Positions 45,764 through 54,785 of a DNA stretch of 64,000 nucleotides are shown piece by piece (within the stretch, counting starts at the first letter, position 1; each line of letters starts with the position of its first letter). Made by a program: the position numbers and the translations under genes. Source of the stretch: Methylobacterium sp. CB376 (GTDB lineage Bacteria > Pseudomonadota > Alphaproteobacteria > Rhizobiales > Beijerinckiaceae); assembly GCF_029714205.1 (NCBI RefSeq), contig NZ_CP121648.1:1054001-1118000 (forward strand), written 5' to 3'. The notes beneath the pieces are model-generated. The model ran no database searches. It was given only the letters and a program-made list of their open reading frames with translations, and was not told the DNA's origin.

Positions 45764-46090
45764 TCAAGGACCGGCAGCAAGTCCGAGAGGGGCCTGCGGC
45801 TTGCCGGTCAGGCAGCCCTGCCCCTGCGCGCAGCCCTCGACCTCCACGAAGGCGAACTGCGCGGGCGTCTCCACACCCTCGGCCGTCACGGTCATGCTGA
45901 GCCGCAGCACCGACTCGCCGGGCGTCACGACCGGACCCGTCTCCTCCACGAGGGGGACGAACACGCCCGGGCCGAGCTGGCCACGGGTCGAGTGGTTCCA
46001 GCGCACCAGCGCCTCGACCGCGACAATCGCCCGGGAGGCAACGTCGAGGGCCGGCTGGTAGTGCAGCAAGAACTCGCCGAGTCGCTGGCC
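45764..46090 (-). pseudogene. EAL-domain (c-di-GMP phosphodiesterase) remnant with internal deletion
   Basis: Read on the minus strand: GEFLLHYQPALDVASRAIVA and VEALVRWNHSTRGQLGPGVF (start of an EAL domain), then directly after EETGPVV a jump to LRLSMTVTAEGVETPAQFAF and GCAQGQGCLTGKPQAP (end of the domain). About 150 central residues with most catalytic ligands are missing. No start codon of its own. Confidence 0.85.
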
Positions 46091-46189
46091 GAGGGCATCC
46101 GGACCGGTCACCCGAGCATGCCGGAATTCCAGCTTGACCGAGGTCTGGTGGAGGATGTGATCCGCTATCTCGCCAGCCTGGAGCGGTGA
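46068..46189 (+). pseudogene. Cytochrome c 3' remnant fused to the EAL remnant
   Basis: Forty codons reading QELAESLAEGIRTGHPSMPE then FQLDRGLVEDVIRYLASLER and TGA, closely matching the C-terminus of the cytochrome c at 13962-14300. The haem site and signal peptide are absent; upstream it runs straight into the EAL remnant on the other strand. From 46190 to 46458 I see no gene. Confidence 0.88.
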
Positions 46190-46458
46190 GCCGTCCGGCT
46201 GCCCTCGACCGAGAATGGGCGAGGATCAGCTGGGCTGAGAGCTCACCGGCGGGACGCCTCCCGCCTGCCCATGCAGGGTGCCCTCGATCCGTGGGGATCT
46301 CCTCGGCCTGCCCGGCTCCGACCGCGGCGGGCTCTTTGCTGCTCCGTACACCCCATCACGCCCATGAAGGTTTTGGCGAAGGTGCGCTTGCCAACGGGCT
46401 GGAACCCTTTCCGCAAGCACCTTGTTGCGTCCTTCACAAAGCAGAGGGAGGCGACGTC

Positions 46459-46794
46459 ATGCGCCCGTATGCATTGGGCATTGCTGCCGCGGCGGCACTA
46501 TTTATTGTGCCGGTCACAGCCTTCTCACAGGGGATCGAGATCGGGCCGGGCGGTGTTCGCTTCGGAGATGGAGGTCGCGGGGGCGGTCGATGTGAGCAGC
46601 TCAGGCGAGCATGCGAGAACAAGGACGAATTGGGTGAGCGCGGCGAGGGCAACTGCCGGCGCTACCGTGAAGAGTGTGGACGTCGCTCGCGCCGCGATCT
46701 CTGCGCGGAACTGCGCCAAGCCTGCCTCAACAAGGATGAGCTAGGCGAGCGTGGACGCGGCAACTGCCGTCAGTATCGCGAGACCTGCCGGTAG
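46459..46794 (+). CDS. Exported protein with twin CX6C helical-hairpin repeats
   Basis: 111 residues. Signal peptide to about residue 24 (VTAFSQ). A Gly-rich linker leads to two 32-residue repeats, each with the spacing C-x6-C-x13-C-x6-C and a shared middle NKDELGERGxGNC. The arrangement fits two disulfide-stapled helical hairpins, like CHCH or alpha-hairpinin folds in design though with different spacing. A GGGAGG precedes the ATG. Periplasmic or secreted; role unknown. Confidence 0.72.
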   Translation: MRPYALGIAAAAALFIVPVTAFSQGIEIGPGGVRFGDGGRGGGRCEQLRRACENKDELGERGEGNCRRYREECGRRSRRDLCAELRQACLNKDELGERGRGNCRQYRETCR

Positions 46795-46834
46795 TCCACA
46801 CGAGTTCCCTAGGCTCAATCTGTGGAGCGCCCAA

Positions 46835-47206
46835 ATGCGCAAGGCCCTCATTGCTGCAACCTGCCTTCTTGTACTGCCGCTCCCGGTGATCGCTCAAAGC
46901 TCATCACGGGATGAAGACAGAGGCAGGTCATACGACCGCGGCAACAGCAGAAGGGATGATACGCGATACCGCCCCAATGAGGATTGGGATCGGTCCTATT
47001 GGCATGGCTATGGAGCCGAAGCGCCGGGGGGAGGCTCTTCGTTTCACATCAGGATGGGTGACGCGAAAATCCATGTCAGATGCGGCCCTCGCGAAACGCT
47101 GAAGGACTGCGTGGACGCCGCCACTACCCTGCTCGACAAAGCGCGGTCGCTGCCAGTGACGGGAAGCGCGAACACGGGATCCGGGAACGCGCCATCGAAG
47201 CCATAG
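46835..47206 (+). CDS. Exported hypothetical protein
   Basis: 123 residues with a signal peptide (ATCLLVLPLPVIAQ) and a polar, Arg/Asp/Tyr-rich first half (SYDRGNSRRDDTRYRPNEDW), then a compact part with two cysteines (VRCGPRETLKDCVDAATTLL). It follows the twin-CX6C gene by 40 bp in the same direction, so both may be co-expressed envelope proteins. No family recognised. Confidence 0.65.
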   Translation: MRKALIAATCLLVLPLPVIAQSSSRDEDRGRSYDRGNSRRDDTRYRPNEDWDRSYWHGYGAEAPGGGSSFHIRMGDAKIHVRCGPRETLKDCVDAATTLLDKARSLPVTGSANTGSGNAPSKP

Positions 47207-47320
47207 TCGGCAGAGCGACCGGGCCCGGTCGCTCTGCCTCCGACCCCCTCATGACTAAGGGACCGTTCGGGGAGCCCTGGCCTCGCCCCCGAGCCCAAGC
47301 CGCGGGAGGCCAGACGAGGC

Positions 47321-47425
47321 CTAGAGCAGCACCCGATCACGTTGCAACCGGGTGCCGCTCTCGATCTTTGATCTTGCCGCATTTTCTGTGACGAACCGGC
47401 ATCCACTTCGTCGGAAAATGCTCTC
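47321..47425 (+). repeat. Double-hairpin element, copy 1
   Basis: First hairpin AGAGCAGcACCCGAT/ACCGGGTgCcGCTCT (imperfect), linker with TTTGATCTTGCC, second hairpin GCATTTTC(T)G...TTCGTCGGAAAATGC. About 105 bp. Same element as 54286-54391 and 61116-61221. Confidence 0.9.
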
Positions 47426-47624
47426 GACGCGCGGCTTGGCGCCCGTGCCGGCCTTCAGGTCGATGAGGAACCCGGCCATCCCGAGTGCTCAGGCGATCAA
47501 GTCAGACAAACAGCCGCCGCGACGGGCGACCCGCGGTCGCCGTGCATCGCGATCGGACCCCGCGCCGTCGCTCCCGCCCAGAATTGGTTCGGCTCCGGCC
47601 CCGAGTCGGATAGGGACCGCGCCC

Positions 47625-48077
47625 ATGTCATCGCGGAGCCCGTCGGACGGTCGATTGCTGGTCTACGGAGAGCGGAGGTGCTCCGGGCCCTCTGCACCTG
47701 CCCTGGTGGCCGCCAGAGCCACGATGGCCGGCGTCCAGGCAGCGGGGCTGGCCGGCATCGTCGACGTGATCCTGACGGTTCGGGACGACGTCACGCTCGA
47801 GGTCTCGTTCATCGCGACGCTTCGTGAGCGCCGGAAAGGCCATGCCGGTCAGGCGATCGGGATCATGACCCAGGCAGCCGATGCCGCCGGGGTGCTGCTG
47901 ATCCTCAAGGCGCAGGGCTGCCCGCCGAAGGGAGCGCGCCGTGTCCTTGGCACGTACGAGCTCGTGCGGTTCTACGAGCGCCGAGGGTTTCGCGTCCTCT
48001 CCGCAGCCTACGGCGGAGGCGTCCTGATGGAGCGCCCACCGAAGCGTCAGAAGCCCGCGAGCAGGTGCGCGGCCTGA
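47625..48077 (+). CDS. GNAT-like acetyltransferase
   Basis: 150 residues from the ATG at 47625. The central part LEVSFIATLRERRKGHAGQA has the acetyl-CoA pyrophosphate loop R-R-x-G-x-A, and the C-terminal ELVRFYERRGF is the usual GNAT final motif. The first 30 residues are less typical. The double-hairpin repeat lies 200 bp upstream. Substrate unknown. Confidence 0.65.
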   Translation: MSSRSPSDGRLLVYGERRCSGPSAPALVAARATMAGVQAAGLAGIVDVILTVRDDVTLEVSFIATLRERRKGHAGQAIGIMTQAADAAGVLLILKAQGCPPKGARRVLGTYELVRFYERRGFRVLSAAYGGGVLMERPPKRQKPASRCAA

Positions 48078-48107
48078 TCCGCTCCTCAGGAGGCCCGGCC
48101 GCCACCG

Positions 48108-48314
48108 TTACGGTTTGGTCGCGGGCGAGGGGTTGGTCGGCGTGGCGGGAGAGGGTGGCGTCGGAGCCGCCGGGCTCCCGGTCGGCGGGCTTGCCGGCGC
48201 GGCGGTCGTGGCTGCCGGCGGGTTGGCCGTGTTGGTCGTGTCGGCCTTCTTCTCATCCTTGCACGCGGTGAGCGCGAGCAGCGCGATGAAGGGTAACAGG
48301 GTGCGTGCACGCAT
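48108..48314 (-). CDS. Small Pro/Ala/Thr-rich lipoprotein
   Basis: 68 residues. Signal peptide with lipobox LTAC (Cys18), a short charged stretch KDEKKAD, then a low-complexity tail made of Pro, Ala, Thr and Ser. GAGGAGGAACGAC provides a good ribosome binding site. Likely an outer-membrane-anchored spacer-type lipoprotein; no known domain. Confidence 0.7.
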   Translation of the reverse strand: MRARTLLPFIALLALTACKDEKKADTTNTANPPAATTAAPASPPTGSPAAPTPPSPATPTNPSPATKP

Positions 48315-48404
48315 TGTCGTTCCTCCTCATGGGAACTCTCCCAGGGACCAAGGAACGCGATGTTGCTGAAGTGGTTCGGGATCGAACGCTGGAAGGCCAC
48401 CCGG

Positions 48405-48540
48405 CGCGTATCAGCCATCCGGGCCGCCGGCCCGACTTGGCAAGACGGGATCGCCGCGGCGCTGCACGCGCGCGGCATCCTGGCGCCGCGCGGTGGGGCT
48501 TGGCGGGACGTACAGATCCACCGTGTGCTGGGTGGCGGGT
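48405..48540 (+). pseudogene. Recombinase-like C-terminal remnant
   Basis: Reads RRVSAIRAAGPTWQDGIAAA then LHARGILAPRGGAWRDVQIH and RVLG, resembling the AAGI-T-S/W-x-x-IA-x-x-LN-x-RGI-x-TPRGGxW-x-x-x-Q tail of serine recombinases. No catalytic domain is present. Confidence 0.55.
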
Positions 48541-48703
48541 GGGCGTGGCAGCGGGCCGTAAGGAAACCGGTGACGGAGACCCTCGGCCCGCCGGTGGCCC
48601 CTCCGCTCCGAGCGCTCGGGGCGGAGGGTTGGAGTGCCACGCCCAGGAGGTAGCTCGCCTGCGTCTGCGCCCCATGCGCGGTGAATACGGACCTTGGGGC
48701 TGA

Positions 48704-48883
48704 TTAGGGGCCATCCCTGCGGTGAGTGCTCGCCCAAAACAGATCGTGCGCATCCGACGTGATCGTGCTGTCAAGGACGGCGAAGCTCACGTCGACCACC
48801 AAGAACAGAACGCTGACGCCGATCATGGCGAGCGTCTGGACGGGGCTGAAACCGCGCTCCCGCAGCCGGCAGTAGACGTGCAT
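48704..48883 (-). CDS. Possible small single-pass membrane protein
   Basis: 59 residues from the ATG at 48883 with one clear hydrophobic segment (LAMIGVSVLFLVVDVSFAVL) and an acidic/aromatic tail. The ribosome binding site is weak. Unknown family. The following 620 bp (48884-49506) hold nothing I can support apart from the leader of the protease gene. Confidence 0.4.
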   Translation of the reverse strand: MHVYCRLRERGFSPVQTLAMIGVSVLFLVVDVSFAVLDSTITSDAHDLFWASTHRRDGP

Positions 48884-49506
48884 GTGTCGCTTTGGGCCGG
48901 GACCAATCAGGAGGTGAAGGCGGCCGAGCCGACGGGTCGGGTCAGACTCGGCCGCGCACTCGCTTGCCCCGAAACGCAACGCGGGCCAGCGATCTCGCAA
49001 TCCAAGAGGGGCGACGGCCCTGCGATCTTGCGAGGGGATAGGCCGTCACTGTCGCCGTGCTGGGGACAACTCGGTGAGCAACAGACTGCCGCAGGATGGT
49101 TGAGGAAGTGCTGCCAACAGCAGAGCGCCCGGCTACGGAGTCGGGACCGTGAGCCGGGCGTCGTGTCGTCCTAATCGCTCCTGTTGTCTGCCGGACCAAT
49201 TCCGGCAGGCTCTGAGCGTTCGAGCAGGGCTTTTCGGGACGGCGTTAAATGCTGTGACTCGCGCCGAGCCGCACGCCGCCCAAAGAAAGAGGCCGCCCTG
49301 GTAAGAGCGGCCCGAAGTCTAGGGAGGAAACGCCCACGAAGGGCAATCCTCATGTGGGAAGCGCCCTATCATCGTGACGTGCGCAAGCGATGGAAGTACA
49401 GGGGGCGTGAGACCGGCCGAGACAGCCAAACGCAGCCGCACGCCATGAAATTTACGCAAAATTTGGCGGAGATGACATCATTTCTGGAGGCCGTGGAGGG
49501 TACCCT

Positions 49507-50919
49507 ATGGTTGATTACGTTTTGGAAGGTCCTCGATGGGGCGGCGGATCATACGGCTCAAGCGGGGGTATCGTAACTTGGTCAGTTGATAATACTGTAC
49601 CAGGTTCATTTGCTCCCGTAATACAAGCCGCCTTCTCGAAGTGGTCTCAATACGGAAACATTCGCTTCCAGCAGGTTGACCATATGGCTGGCGCCAACAT
49701 AGCTATTAGCGACAACTATATAGATGGGCTAGACAGGATTCTTGGACAGACAAATTACACATTTTCCGGGCAGAATTTTCAGTCGGCAACAATTCAATTC
49801 GACAGCGGAGAGCACTGGACCGCGTCAAACGGAAGTATATTGAGCAGCGACGGCTTTAACCTTTATGATGTTGCCTTGCACGAAATTGGGCATGCCATTG
49901 GCATAGGGCACTACGACGCCTCACCGGCAGTCATGAACACATTTCTAAATTCGTCTGTCACAAATCCTGTGACATCAGATATAGATGCTATCAGGGCGCT
50001 ATATGGGGCTGCTCTCACGACCACGACCAGACTAGGTGGTGATTTTAACAGCGACGGAACAACCGATGTGCTCTGGCACGATACAGCCGGTCACATTAAC
50101 GCATGGCTGCTCGGCAGCAATGGCCAGATTATTTCAACTCCAAACATCGGAACCGTTGGTTCTGAGTGGAGCATTAGAGGCAATGGGGATTTCAACGGGG
50201 ATGATAAAACCGATATTCTGTGGCAGGATACGGCCGGGCACATCAACGAATGGCTGATGGGCAGTAACGGTCAGGTCACGTCCGCGCCCAACATCGGAAC
50301 CATCGGTTCCGAATGGTCGGTGCAGGGTATCGGTGACCTGAACGGAGATGGCCGGTCCGACATCCTTTGGCGCGATACGGCCGGGCACGTCAACGAATGG
50401 CTGCTCGGCAGCGATGGCAAGGTCACCTCGGCTCCCAACATCGGAACTGTTGGCTCTGAGTGGACCGTGAAAGGCGTGGCCGATCTCAACGGGGACGGCA
50501 TCAGCGACATCCTCTGGCAGGATACGGCCGGGCACGTCAACGAATGGCTGATGGGCAGCAACGGTCAGGTGTCCTCGGCACCCACCATCGGCACGATCGG
50601 CGGCGAGTGGACATTGCTGGGAACGGGCGACTTCAACGGCGACGGCACCAGTGATCTGCTCTGGCGAGATGCGGCCGGCCACGTGAATGAGTGGCTGATG
50701 GGCAGCAACGGTCGGGCGTCCTCGGCACCTAATATTGGCACGATTGGCTCGGAGTGGTCGCTGATCGGGACGGGCGACTATAACGGTGACAGCCGAACTG
50801 ACTTGATGTGGCGGGACACAGCCGGGCACGTAAACGAGTGGCAGCTCAACAGCAGTGGTCAGGTCGCATCAGCGCCAAATATCGGGACGATCGCCTCGAA
50901 TTGGACTGCTGTTGCCTAA
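49507..50919 (+). CDS. Metzincin (M10/serralysin-like) protease with six FG-GAP/VCBS-like repeats
   Basis: 470 residues. The catalytic domain (1-175) has the zinc motif HEIGHAIGIGH (125-135) and Met-turn VM at 142-143, as in serralysin/matrixin proteases. Residues 177-470 are six repeats of 49 residues, each with a calcium-loop DxNxDGxxD, LWxDTAGHxNEWL and SAPNIGTIGSEW. No Sec signal peptide; secretion through a type I system is likely although RTX nonapeptides are absent. A GGAGG stands before the ATG. The N-terminal 500 bp are AT-rich compared with the surroundings, suggesting recent acquisition; the repeats are nearer the host composition. Confidence 0.87.
   Translation: MVDYVLEGPRWGGGSYGSSGGIVTWSVDNTVPGSFAPVIQAAFSKWSQYGNIRFQQVDHMAGANIAISDNYIDGLDRILGQTNYTFSGQNFQSATIQFDSGEHWTASNGSILSSDGFNLYDVALHEIGHAIGIGHYDASPAVMNTFLNSSVTNPVTSDIDAIRALYGAALTTTTRLGGDFNSDGTTDVLWHDTAGHINAWLLGSNGQIISTPNIGTVGSEWSIRGNGDFNGDDKTDILWQDTAGHINEWLMGSNGQVTSAPNIGTIGSEWSVQGIGDLNGDGRSDILWRDTAGHVNEWLLGSDGKVTSAPNIGTVGSEWTVKGVADLNGDGISDILWQDTAGHVNEWLMGSNGQVSSAPTIGTIGGEWTLLGTGDFNGDGTSDLLWRDAAGHVNEWLMGSNGRASSAPNIGTIGSEWSLIGTGDYNGDSRTDLMWRDTAGHVNEWQLNSSGQVASAPNIGTIASNWTAVA
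50035..50916 (+). repeat. Six tandem 147-bp coding repeats
   Basis: In-frame repeats of the FG-GAP/VCBS-like module inside the protease gene. Units 2-4 are the most alike at the DNA level (GATACGGCCGGGCAC recurs), indicating recent expansion. Confidence 0.9.
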
Positions 50920-51117
50920 TTCATCTCACGCGTGACCTGCAGGACCGACTTGGCCCTGCAGGTCACACGAGGTTGCGCTTTACATGCCGGTGACTGCGGC
51001 AAGCTGAGTTGCGCTCCACCGGCCCATCACACCCGCCTTCACCAACGATGAGTTGTCTCGCTCGGAACACGGTTGTATTCATCCCCGCGCGAGGCGGCGC
51101 GGGACGGGTAAGCGGGT

Positions 51118-51195
51118 TTATGAAGCCATCCGCTTGGCGATCTCGGCGAGGTGCGCCCGGCTGCACCCGGTCGCCTGGATCTGCGACCACGTCAT
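51118..51195 (-). pseudogene. Serine-recombinase extreme C-terminus remnant
   Basis: Twenty-five codons reading MTWSQIQATGCSRAHLAEIA and KRMAS with TAA at 51118, parallel to LTWSQVQAAAGCSRARIAKI of the recombinase remnant at 52262-52896: the helix-turn-helix end of such proteins. The rest of 50920-51591 shows no intact gene. Confidence 0.7.
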
Positions 51196-51591
51196 TCGGC
51201 ACGGCCGATTGAGGCCTGCAGGGCGCCCTGGAGCGGTTTCGGCGGGGATGCGCGAACCGAGATTGCGCGGAGTGGGATCGGCCCGTGCTGAGAGCGCAAC
51301 CGCGAGGAGAGCCGCGCGGTCGAGGTAAGGCGCCAGCTCATCCTCACGCTCCCGTCGAGCGCGGGCGCTCAGGCCGGCGAACCGTCGAAGCAATCGCTGG
51401 GGTGCATCGTCGAGGAGCAGCCCCGGCGGTGCAGGGTCGGCCGGTGGCGGCACGTGGCGTGTGGTCCGGCGGGCGGAGGTCACGAAAGCCACGCTGCCGC
51501 GACACGCGGTCGGGGAAGACAAACGCGGCGGTAAGCGCGCCAATTCGACCCGTTAAACTTTGGTTAAAACACAGATGAGCTACGGTTATAC

Positions 51592-51708
51592 TTAGTGCAG
51601 TAGAAGCATGATTATAGCAAGGCTTGCACTCGCGGTGCTGAGAAGGCCGATGCTTGCTATCGTTTCTGCGATCATCTCCGCCCCCTTGTGCTTCTTGAGA
51701 CTGGCCAT
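51592..51708 (-). CDS. Possible 38-residue membrane peptide
   Basis: From ATG 51708: MASLKKHKGAEMIAETIASI followed by a hydrophobic stretch to LAIIMLLLH. Cationic start plus one membrane segment resembles type I toxin peptides, but no antitoxin RNA can be seen and the ribosome binding site is unclear. Confidence 0.3.
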   Translation of the reverse strand: MASLKKHKGAEMIAETIASIGLLSTASASLAIIMLLLH

Positions 51709-51956
51709 ACCGGTCGTCGGGTGATTTGGCAACTCGGATTGGCGGCCTAATTCATGATCAGGTCGCACACATACATGGTCAGTAATCAGGTTGCACACGG
51801 TCCGATCGACGACCTTAAGTGCCTCGGATTATTAACTGCCAAGCTGTCCCGATCACGCACCGTGAGGTGCAGTCGGCTGTGGATCAACCCCGGTCGGTGC
51901 GACAAACTCAGCACAGAACGTTGCCCCCAGTGTGTCACTGTGAGCACACTGGCGAC

Positions 51957-52211
51957 ATGTCCTGTGGTTGCCCCACGTCGCACTTCGAGCTCTGGCTCCT
52001 CTGGCCGCGGCCGGACGGCGCGGGTGTCGTGACCGATCATGAGGATCTGGGTGTCGCCACCAAAGAGGAAGCGTTTGCAGCCGCCGCAGCCCGGGCTCGC
52101 GAACTGTTCTCGCAGTCTGACGGGGTGGTCATGCTGCTGGACGGATCGGGTAAGCTGATCTGGTCGAAGCGGTGCGGCATGCCTCGGCCGGGCGACTCCG
52201 TCGGCTTCTGA
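51957..52211 (+). CDS. Hypothetical protein
   Basis: 84 residues. It begins MSCGCPTSHFELWLLWPRPD, has an Ala/Glu-rich helix (KEEAFAAAAARARELF) and ends GKLIWSKRCGMPRPGDSVGF. An alpha/beta pattern with a terminal W-x-K-R; no known family. Convergent with the recombinase remnant. Ribosome binding site weak, so the start is uncertain. Confidence 0.5.
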   Translation: MSCGCPTSHFELWLLWPRPDGAGVVTDHEDLGVATKEEAFAAAAARARELFSQSDGVVMLLDGSGKLIWSKRCGMPRPGDSVGF

Positions 52212-52261
52212 GTGCAGCGGACTGCGCGGTCACCGGGATCTGACGCAGTAGGTTGCGGCGA

Positions 52262-52896
52262 TCACGGCGGGGCCGCGGGGCGGCGTCGCCCCGCCGCGAC
52301 CCGCTTGGCGATCTTGGCGATGCGGGCCCGGCTGCACCCGGCCGCCGCCTGAACCTGAGACCACGTCAGCCCGGCGGTGAGCATCGCGGCGATGCCTGCG
52401 TTGCGCTCCGTGTCCTCGACCCGGCCCCCGGTACAGGCCCTGCGCCTTCGCCCGCGCCTGCCCCTGAGCCTGCCGGCGGCGCCGGTCCTCGTCGTCCTTG
52501 CGCGCCACCGCCGCGAGCACGTCCAGCATCATCCCGTTGACCGCCTCGAACATCCGGGCCGTGAACGCGTTGCCGTTGCCCGCCGCCGTCATCCAGCTCG
52601 TCGGCGGGTCGAGGGCGACCACGCGGATGCGCCGGTCAGCGACCTCGCGCTCCAGCCGCTCCCAGTCCGCTACCGTGAGGCGGGAGAGCCGGTCGACCTG
52701 CTCGGTGAGCAAGCACGTCGCCGGGGTGGGCATCGGCGAGCAGGCGGAACAGGGCCGGGCGCTCGAGGCAGGCGCCGCTCTCGGTCTCGGCGTACCACGC
52801 GGCGATCCGGAGCCCCCGCTCGGCGGCGAAGGCTTCGAGCTGCTGACGGGCGCGCTGGGCGTCCTGCTCGTCGGTGGAGGCCCGGAGGAGGTGCAC
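52262..52896 (-). pseudogene. Serine recombinase (resolvase family) with two frameshifts and missing N-terminus
   Basis: The parts reassemble as HLLRASTDEQDAQRARQQLE ... GDVL, then (frame +1, one extra T near 52711) LTEQVDRLSRLTVADWERLE ... DDEDRRRRQAQGQARAKAQG, then (one extra G near 52440) RNAGIAAMLTAGLTWSQVQA ... to TGA at 52262. The catalytic Ser region YLRASTDEQ starts at a GTG-like codon and lacks the first strand. It belongs to a family that left further tails at 51118 and perhaps 41722, 48405 and 57908. Confidence 0.82.
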
Positions 52897-53596
52897 AGGC
52901 GGGCCGATCGGTCCGCTATGGATGGTTCACTGAGCGGCGGTTCGCTTTGAATGGTCAAGCGGGCCTTCTTGAACCAGCTCCGGGCTGGTTCTCCGGGGGC
53001 AGACCCATCCAGAACCGATGCGGGTATGTCGGGAGCCGGGCAGTCATCTCCGCAATGGCTCCATGATGAGATCGATCGACACACTGCATGGCAAATTTTG
53101 TCGATCTCGCAGTTATTATTTTGCATTTCTGTCTTGTTTATCTATGGCTTTTCTTATAATTTTTCTAATATGCTCTCGAATTCTCTCGCTTCGCTCTGAT
53201 GAATTGTCAGTCGCGTCATGTGCTTCAGCCTTGATCGGATCGTGCATCGATAGGGTTCCCGGCGCCAGAGAGCGTGCATACTCAACAAGTAGCCCAGCCT
53301 CTTAGGTAGGACGGCATGTCGGTGTGACTACACAACCTACTCTGCCGTAAATCTGCTACATAGTGCAACGCTCCCAAAGTCAGGCAGTCGTTATGGCCAT
53401 ATTTGATCGTGCAGTTAATTTCATGAAACTTCGGTATAAGGATTAAGTTTCCATAAACCAAACATGCGTATTAGCTCGGTGTCGAATACGTAGGCTGCCG
53501 GACGGAGCCGCGCACTCCCGACTGCGCAGAAAAGGGCCACCTGATGCAGCCTAACTCAAGGTTTACAGCATAAACACTCTTCTTACACCAAAGATC
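52897..53596. other. Stretch without a supported gene
   Basis: The left part continues a decayed region. From about 53090 the DNA is AT-rich (runs such as TTATTATTTTGCATTTC) and contains several TATAAT-like words, but no open frame with a ribosome binding site and protein-like composition. A weak single-helix frame (52951-53199, plus) is open but unsupported. Confidence 0.5.
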
Positions 53597-53791
53597 TCAC
53601 CAATCGATCGTGTGACGAGTGCAGCAGATTGGTTCCTTAACGAACTTAACGTTTCCGATAATGTCGAAAGAGCATTCCTTGAAACGCCACCATAACAAAT
53701 ACGCTGACCAAGTGTCGAAGAATTGAGAGGCAGCCTCATGTTGACCGAGCCAGCCTCTAGAGCACCAAGTATAAAATAATTCGCCTTGGAT

Positions 53792-54210
53792 CGTCGTGCC
53801 GTGGCGTTTGTAGTTGTGGGTCGTGGTGCTGGCGCGGCCGGGCTTCATCGGCAGACTGGGCTGGCTGCGGTCGAGGACCTGGATCTGGCTCTTGTCGTCG
53901 ACCGACAGCACGACCGCATGGGCAGGCGGGTCGACCGAGAGGCCGACCACGTCGCGCAGCTTTGGCACGAAGTCGGGGTCGGGGGAGAGCTTAAACTGCT
54001 GCAAGCGGTGCGGCGCGAGCCCGTGCGCTTTCCAGATGCGTTGGACGGACGAGACGCTGATCCCGATCGCCTTGGCCATGGCGGCGGCCGTCCAGTGCGT
54101 GGCCTCCTGCGGGGGCTCAGTCGCGGTCACCGCCACCACACGGTTGATGACGTCCTGCCCGCTGGGCGGCACGCGAGAGGGCCGGGTCTTGTCCCCCGGA
54201 AAGCGTTAGA
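53792..54210 (-). pseudogene. IS630-family transposase remnant
   Basis: Reads MPPSGQDVINRVVAVTATEP, ATHWTAAAMAKAIGISVSSV, LSVDDKSQIQVLDRSQPSLP and HNYKRHGTT: the region before and at the first catalytic Asp (SVDDKSQ) of IS630 transposases. The N-terminal HTH and everything after KRHGTT are lost; below 53792 the open frame is unrelated sequence. Confidence 0.85.
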
Positions 54211-54285
54211 CCCTTGCCGCGGCGGACCGCTTCTGCCAGCGCCAGACGCAGATCTTTGATGCCCCGGTCCTGCGCATAATCTCGA

Positions 54286-54391
54286 CTAGAGCAGCACCCG
54301 ATCACGTTGCAATCGGGTACTGCTCTAGGTCTTTGATCTTGCCGCATTTTCTGCGACGAACCGGCATCCACTTCGTCGGAAAATGCTCTAG
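54286..54391 (+). repeat. Double-hairpin element, copy 2
   Basis: CTAGAGCAG...CTGCTCTAG hairpin followed by GCATTTTCTGCGACGAA...TTCGTCGGAAAATGC hairpin, closing CTCTAG. Lies beside the IS630 remnant. Nearly identical to copy 3 in inverse orientation. Confidence 0.95.
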
Positions 54392-54477
54392 CTCACGTCG
54401 TTTAACGCTCGTCTGAAAAGCCCCGATTGAACGGCTCAAACGGGCGCGGGTTGGGCTACTGTGGTGTCTCATGAGTT

Positions 54478-54785
54478 GGGTCCGAACAGACGCCCGGCGG
54501 CAGGGCGCAGCCGCCGGGCGTTCTGCTGCGGGTAAGACTTCGCTAACCATCCCAGCCAACCCTCTCACCTGCTAGGCTGAACACCCAGCCGGCACGGCGG
54601 CGGCCCGATGCTCCGGGATGAGATCTCCGGGCCGCCGCCCCGAATTCCGAGACCGCCCGCTCGCGTCGTCGCAGGTTCGAGCGTGCGAAGACAGCGACCG
54701 ATTGACCGCCCAAGACCTCAGGCGGGCCGGTTGCTGTAGCTGGCGGCCGAGCTCGCTGTGCAGGCTGGACCCGGCCGCTGCACTG
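54478..54785. repeat. Noncoding segment similar to 44440-44745
   Basis: Shares ordered blocks with the earlier segment (GACGCCCGGCG, CTAACCAT, GCTGAACACCCAGCCGGCAC, GACAGCGACCGATTGACC). Between 54786 and 55183 a frame reading LARYHSAPGQLGRAFVVDRV is open but has no start I trust. Confidence 0.5.

Noticed and set aside
50035..50916. RTX (GGxGxDxUx) repeats in the protease
   Set aside because: The repeats are 49-residue units with DxNxDGxxD loops and lack the nonapeptide pattern; FG-GAP/VCBS-like is the better reading.
51592..51708. Type I toxin peptide
   Set aside because: Only a cationic start and one hydrophobic segment support it; no antisense RNA promoter or clear ribosome binding site could be seen, so it is kept as a low-confidence frame only.
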